Source of the DNA: Leptolyngbyaceae cyanobacterium SM1_4_3
Lineage (GTDB): Bacteria; Cyanobacteriota; Cyanobacteriia; Elainellales; Elainellaceae
Assembly: GCA_012031415.1 (NCBI GenBank)
Contig: JAAUTN010000015.1
Location: 1 to 44,605 of the forward strand
DNA: 44,605 nucleotides
Reading direction: 5' to 3'
The notes below the pieces were generated by a model. It was not told the DNA's origin. It made no database searches and saw nothing but the letters and a program-made list of their open reading frames with translations. Numbering within the stretch: the first letter of the stretch is position 1; each line of letters starts with the position of its first letter. Below, piece after piece: positions 41,280 to 44,605 of the stretch. A program made the translations under genes and the position numbers.

Positions 41280-43652
41280 GTGGGACTAAAGCGACGAGCT
41301 TTCTTACAGCAAGCTGGTTTAACACTGTTGACCCTGGGGATCAGTGAGGCTGGACTGTCTCTGGGGTTGAACCGCTATCAGCAGGCATTGGCTCAGCCAA
41401 CTAGCCGAAAGTTGGCGCTACTCGTTGGCATTAACCAATATCCAGAGCAGGTTTCCGATCGCTCTACTCATGGCACAGCGCTGAATGGCTGCATCACCGA
41501 TGTTCAGCTTCAGCGAGAATTGCTGATTCACCGCTTTGGCTTTCAGCCCAGCGACGTTCTGACGCTAACCGATCAGCAAGCTACTCGTGAAGCGATCGAA
41601 GCGGCCTTTTTAACGCATCTGACTGAGCAAGCCCGTCCGGGTGATGTGGTGCTTTTCCACTTCAGCGGCTTTGGCAGCCAGGTGAAGCTGGGAGAGAATG
41701 GTGAACTGATTCAAAGCCTCGTGCCAGTGGATGGCGTTTTACCGACTGAGGAAAATCCATTCATTAACGACCTGCCTGAAGAAACGCTGGGGCTGCTGTT
41801 GCGATCGCTCTCGACAGAGCAAGTCACTGCCGTACTAGATACTAGCTATGCAGACCCTAATCGGGCAATTCAGGGCAATCTGCGGATTCGCTCCCGTCCG
41901 ACTACACCAACGGGTTGGCTCGCTGCCTCAGAACTGGAATTTCAGGAGCAGTTGCGCGATCGGGTGAAGATTTCCCAAGAACAAAGTCAAGCCCAGTGGC
42001 GCACAGGTCAGCTTCCTGGCATTGTGCTGATGGCAGCCGGACTAGACCAGGTTGCAGCAGAAGGACAGTGGAACGGGTTTAGTGCTGGGCTGTTTACCTA
42101 CGCGCTAACGCAGCATCTCTGGAATGCGATGCCTGCCAGTACACTTCAGATGAATCTGAGCCTTGCGACTGGAGCGGTTGAGCAACTGGTTGGCAAAGAG
42201 CAACAGCCACAGATTCTTGGGCAAAAGAGCCAAAATCCTTCTTTGTTGCCGTATCATCTCAAGCTGGATGCTGCAACTGCGGCTGATGGCGTAATTACGG
42301 CAGTGGAAGAAGACGCTAAGACAGTTCGCCTGTGGCTAGCTGGGGTTCCTGCTGCGGTAGTAGAAAACTATGGTCAAAACTCACTTTTTTCTCTCACTCA
42401 GCTAGCGACTCCAGCGGATGAGGGCGTGCAGTTGCTTGAGGCAGTGTTGCCCGATGCTGAAGCCACCACGCTGCCAGCAAACAAGCGGTTACTCCAGATG
42501 CGTACCCGTGAAGGTCTATCGGTTAGAGCTAAAATTTACGCTGCCTCCAGTGCAGTTCCTCTGCAAGTGGGGCAGTTAGTGCAGGAATCGGTACGGGTTT
42601 TGCCCCGCAATGTTGGCTTGACTGTGGCGCTAGATTCTAGCCTGGAGCGAATCGAACGGGTTGATGCAACCAGTGCTTTTGCGACGATTCCCAGGGTGAC
42701 GGCGATCGCCCCTGGAGAACAATCTGCGGACTATGTTTTTGGCAAAACGCAACTGGGAACCCCAACCCTGGCAGCATCCCTGATTTCGGCTTCGACGGTA
42801 GAAGGAGGAGAGCCAAGCCAGCCTATCAATGGCGATTTACCCTCTCCTAAAAGCAGCTACGGCTTATTTCATCTAGGACGGTCTGCGCTACTCAATACGC
42901 TGTCTAAAGAAGAAGAAGCCGTCAAAACTGCGGTCAACCGAATTACGCCACAGCTTCATACCCTGTTGGCGACAAAGTTGCTGCGTCTGACCAGTAACGC
43001 AGAGTCGTCTCGGCTAGGGGTGCGGGCAACGCTGGAAATGACGGCTCCGCAGGAAAGAATTGTGATGCAGCGGGAGACTTCTCGCGCTCCCTGGGATGCT
43101 CCTGCCAGCAGGTTAGCAGGGCTGTTTGTGGGTGATGGCAGGTTGCCCACTTTGCCAATCGAGAGTCGCCTTCAGTATCGACTGTGTAACTATAGCGATC
43201 GCCCCGTTTATTTCATTCTCCTCGGTCTGGACAGTAGCGGTAGTGCGATCGCCCTTTTCCCTACACCTGCGCCCGAAAGCAACAGCTTCGACTTTAAAGC
43301 CGCTCCTGCTGATAGTCTGCTCTCACCTGGAGAAATCTTGCTCGTTCCACAATCGACCCCATCAGATTGGACGCTGCAAGGTCCACCCGGCGTGGTCGAA
43401 AATTACGTCATCTTCAGCCGTGCCCCGCTTACTCAGACCTACTCTGCTCTGGAGATCTCTATGCGCTCCAAAGCAGATGCCCGTCGAGTCAGTACCCTGG
43501 CAAACCCGTTAGAAGTTGCCCAGGCAGCCCTACAAGATTTGAATCAAGCCAGCCTACTTGCTAATAGTAGAACCGACTCAGCGACCGACACCTATGCACT
43601 GGATGTCAACAACTGGGCAACCCTGAGCTTCGTCTATCAGATTAATTCTTAA
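41280..43652 (+). CDS. Pseudo-orthocaspase (C14-like, inactive dyad) with DUF4384
   Basis: A 790-residue exported protein. The N-terminus MGLKRRAFLQQAGLTLLTLG is a Tat signal with the twin-Arg motif. The caspase-like domain (about 42-290) keeps the fold (LALLVGINQYPE, TALNGCITDVQL, QPSDVLTLTDQQ). The dyad is lost: the His of SGHGS is F131 in FHFSGFGSQ, and the Cys of DTC is S189 in VLDTSYADP. The C-terminal region (about 625-720, QYRLCNYSDRPVYFILLGLD) is DUF4384. Such pseudo-orthocaspases are known in cyanobacteria and probably act as binding proteins. The start is a GTG with weak spacing. Confidence 0.88.
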   Translation: MGLKRRAFLQQAGLTLLTLGISEAGLSLGLNRYQQALAQPTSRKLALLVGINQYPEQVSDRSTHGTALNGCITDVQLQRELLIHRFGFQPSDVLTLTDQQATREAIEAAFLTHLTEQARPGDVVLFHFSGFGSQVKLGENGELIQSLVPVDGVLPTEENPFINDLPEETLGLLLRSLSTEQVTAVLDTSYADPNRAIQGNLRIRSRPTTPTGWLAASELEFQEQLRDRVKISQEQSQAQWRTGQLPGIVLMAAGLDQVAAEGQWNGFSAGLFTYALTQHLWNAMPASTLQMNLSLATGAVEQLVGKEQQPQILGQKSQNPSLLPYHLKLDAATAADGVITAVEEDAKTVRLWLAGVPAAVVENYGQNSLFSLTQLATPADEGVQLLEAVLPDAEATTLPANKRLLQMRTREGLSVRAKIYAASSAVPLQVGQLVQESVRVLPRNVGLTVALDSSLERIERVDATSAFATIPRVTAIAPGEQSADYVFGKTQLGTPTLAASLISASTVEGGEPSQPINGDLPSPKSSYGLFHLGRSALLNTLSKEEEAVKTAVNRITPQLHTLLATKLLRLTSNAESSRLGVRATLEMTAPQERIVMQRETSRAPWDAPASRLAGLFVGDGRLPTLPIESRLQYRLCNYSDRPVYFILLGLDSSGSAIALFPTPAPESNSFDFKAAPADSLLSPGEILLVPQSTPSDWTLQGPPGVVENYVIFSRAPLTQTYSALEISMRSKADARRVSTLANPLEVAQAALQDLNQASLLANSRTDSATDTYALDVNNWATLSFVYQINS

Positions 43653-44129
43653 GAAATAAGGATAGCAAGTGTACCGAAAGCAAACGAGAAGCTTGCTGAT
43701 TTCTCTCTAAACGGTGTAAATCTATAGTCTTGGTTAAAGATCTTTAAAGAAGCAATAAAGTTATACGGAGTGCTACAAACACAAAGTTCAGAAATAGTAG
43801 CCATTTTTCGTTATTTGCCAAACTAGGACTCACTTTGCCCGTCTTAAAAAGCCGCACATAACAGAATTTCAACCCTTGTATGTAATGGGGATCACGCTTT
43901 AGGCTTATGATCCCCGGTTAAATTTACATTGCAACTTTTATTAAACGCTGACATAATATAATTAAATGTTGAAATTTTTTTCTAATTATTAACTATCTAC
44001 AAGTTAGTTAATTTAGATACACTTTTCGATAAACAAGCGGGAGAACGCAAACTCTCCGGTTTCTAGGATTTCAGGTCTGTTCAAGATTTACTTTTTTGTG
44101 AAAATTAGCTGAGCGGCGAGGATTTTAAG
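43653..44129. other. 477-bp AT-rich intergenic region
   Basis: No gene is convincing. It holds a hairpin GGGGATCA/TGATCCCC with a 13-base loop (43887-43915), which may end the caspase transcript, and AT-rich DNA before the zinc-ribbon gene. Its length suggests a regulated promoter. Confidence 0.5.
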
Positions 44130-44321
44130 ATGCAAACGCTACAAAAGGTACCTACAGTTCAAGCGATTCGATGCCCCAATTGCGGCAGTCCTGCCGAGCG
44201 GCATCACCTTACAGCTAGCCGGATCACCCGGACTCAATGCCCTGCTTGCGACTATCTGATGATTACTTGCTCTGAGACGGGCAACGTGATTGAGGCATAC
44301 GCTCCGGGTATTCCAGCTTAA
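44130..44321 (+). CDS. Small zinc-ribbon protein
   Basis: A 63-residue protein with two CxxC knuckles (C15/C18 in IRCPNCGS and C37/C40 in TQCPACDY), a further Cys at 47 (MITCSETG) and two His in ERHHL. It is a compact zinc ribbon, probably nucleic-acid or protein binding. I recall near-identical small proteins across cyanobacteria, often mislabelled as parts of PriA helicase. No partner gene is adjacent. The ATG follows GAGCGGCGAGG, an uncertain ribosome binding site. Confidence 0.78.
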   Translation: MQTLQKVPTVQAIRCPNCGSPAERHHLTASRITRTQCPACDYLMITCSETGNVIEAYAPGIPA

Positions 44322-44501
44322 GAGGGGTTTGAAAGGTTTCAAAGACTTTCCCCATTAAAGCTTCCCTCCAGAGCAAGGATCAGTCGCGCCAATTCTTTCA
44401 AGTCCGCATTTTGGGAGTGGGGTACCCTCCAAAAGTCGCGACTTCATCTGAAAACGGTATTAGCTATTGTGGAGTAGACAGCTTACTTCACAGTAGTTTA
44501 C

Positions 44502-44605
44502 ATGGTTCGTTCTATTTCGTTTACAAGAGTTATTGCGCTGTGGGTCGGTGCAGTTGGTTTGGTGCGATCGCCTCTTGCCAGGAAGTCACTTATGAAGTGT
44601 TGCCC
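44502..44605 (+). pseudogene. Start of a lipoprotein gene, partial, one frameshift
   Basis: The open frame starts MVRSISFTRVIALWVGAVGL and then goes out of register. Adding one G near 44564 (GGTGCG read as GGTGGCG) gives VAIASCQEVTYEVLP, a classic lipobox (IASC) with the lipidated Cys. The repaired protein is thus an exported lipoprotein whose mature part is beyond the window. The break is another single-base loss in a short run. Confidence 0.65.

Overview
The window is chromosomal DNA from a cyanobacterium. The palindrome GCGATCGC (HIP1) occurs throughout, even inside a tRNA gene. The gene content also fits: a group 3 SigF-type sigma factor, a LexA with an altered cleavage site, orthocaspases, Uma2 nucleases, an Rpn/DUF4351 protein and heptameric short repeats. 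A filamentous Leptolyngbya-like genus is plausible, but the sequence does not prove it.

Layout. 1-2312: a broken response-regulator/thioredoxin-reductase fusion, a methyltransferase, a HAD phosphatase and tRNA-Ala(CGC). 2313-8000: an accessory region in which the small gene pair DUF6888-DUF6887 is repeated on the minus strand as three adjacent pairs (4093-4487, 4642-5048, 7552-7930), one solo DUF6887 and at least five remnants. Mixed in are a PIN toxin with its antitoxin-like partner, a nucleotidyltransferase fragment, an HNH nuclease pair flanked by 383-bp direct repeats, a RAYT transposase bracketed by REP palindromes, a 193-bp MITE-like insertion and a 21-bp minisatellite. 8007-14760: a caspase-STAND-pentapeptide protein divergent from a Trypco1-like gene, two divergent Uma2 genes and a frameshifted amidase. 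14764-25192: mostly housekeeping genes (ilvC, lexA, an EamA transporter, a TPR protein, a periplasmic binding protein, rplT, rpmI, rhomboid, an LpxB-like gene, recQ). 25414-31563: prolyl oligopeptidase, an Rpn nuclease, and an ArsR regulator divergent from thioredoxin and an Old Yellow Enzyme. 31586-44605: sigF, a PHP phosphoesterase, a SLOG-SLATT pair, nnr, a SPOR-like protein, DUF2294, an atypical receiver, mnmA, sat, a pseudo-orthocaspase, a zinc-ribbon protein and the start of a lipoprotein.

Three loci look like conflict or stress systems. They are the caspase-STAND/Trypco1 pair (8007-11471), the SLOG/SLATT pair (33381-34742) and the DUF6888/DUF6887 array with its toxin-antitoxin-like neighbours (2313-7930). 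The last is the best candidate for something undescribed.

A caution about quality: six genes (response regulator-reductase, amidase, LpxB-like, prolyl oligopeptidase, Old Yellow Enzyme, terminal lipoprotein) are each broken by one or two single-base losses, eight in all, every one restorable by lengthening a run or doubling a base. Adding the lost base restores a family-like reading frame each time. Shared homopolymer sequencing error is more likely than six independent pseudogenes, so those products should be treated as probably intact in the organism.
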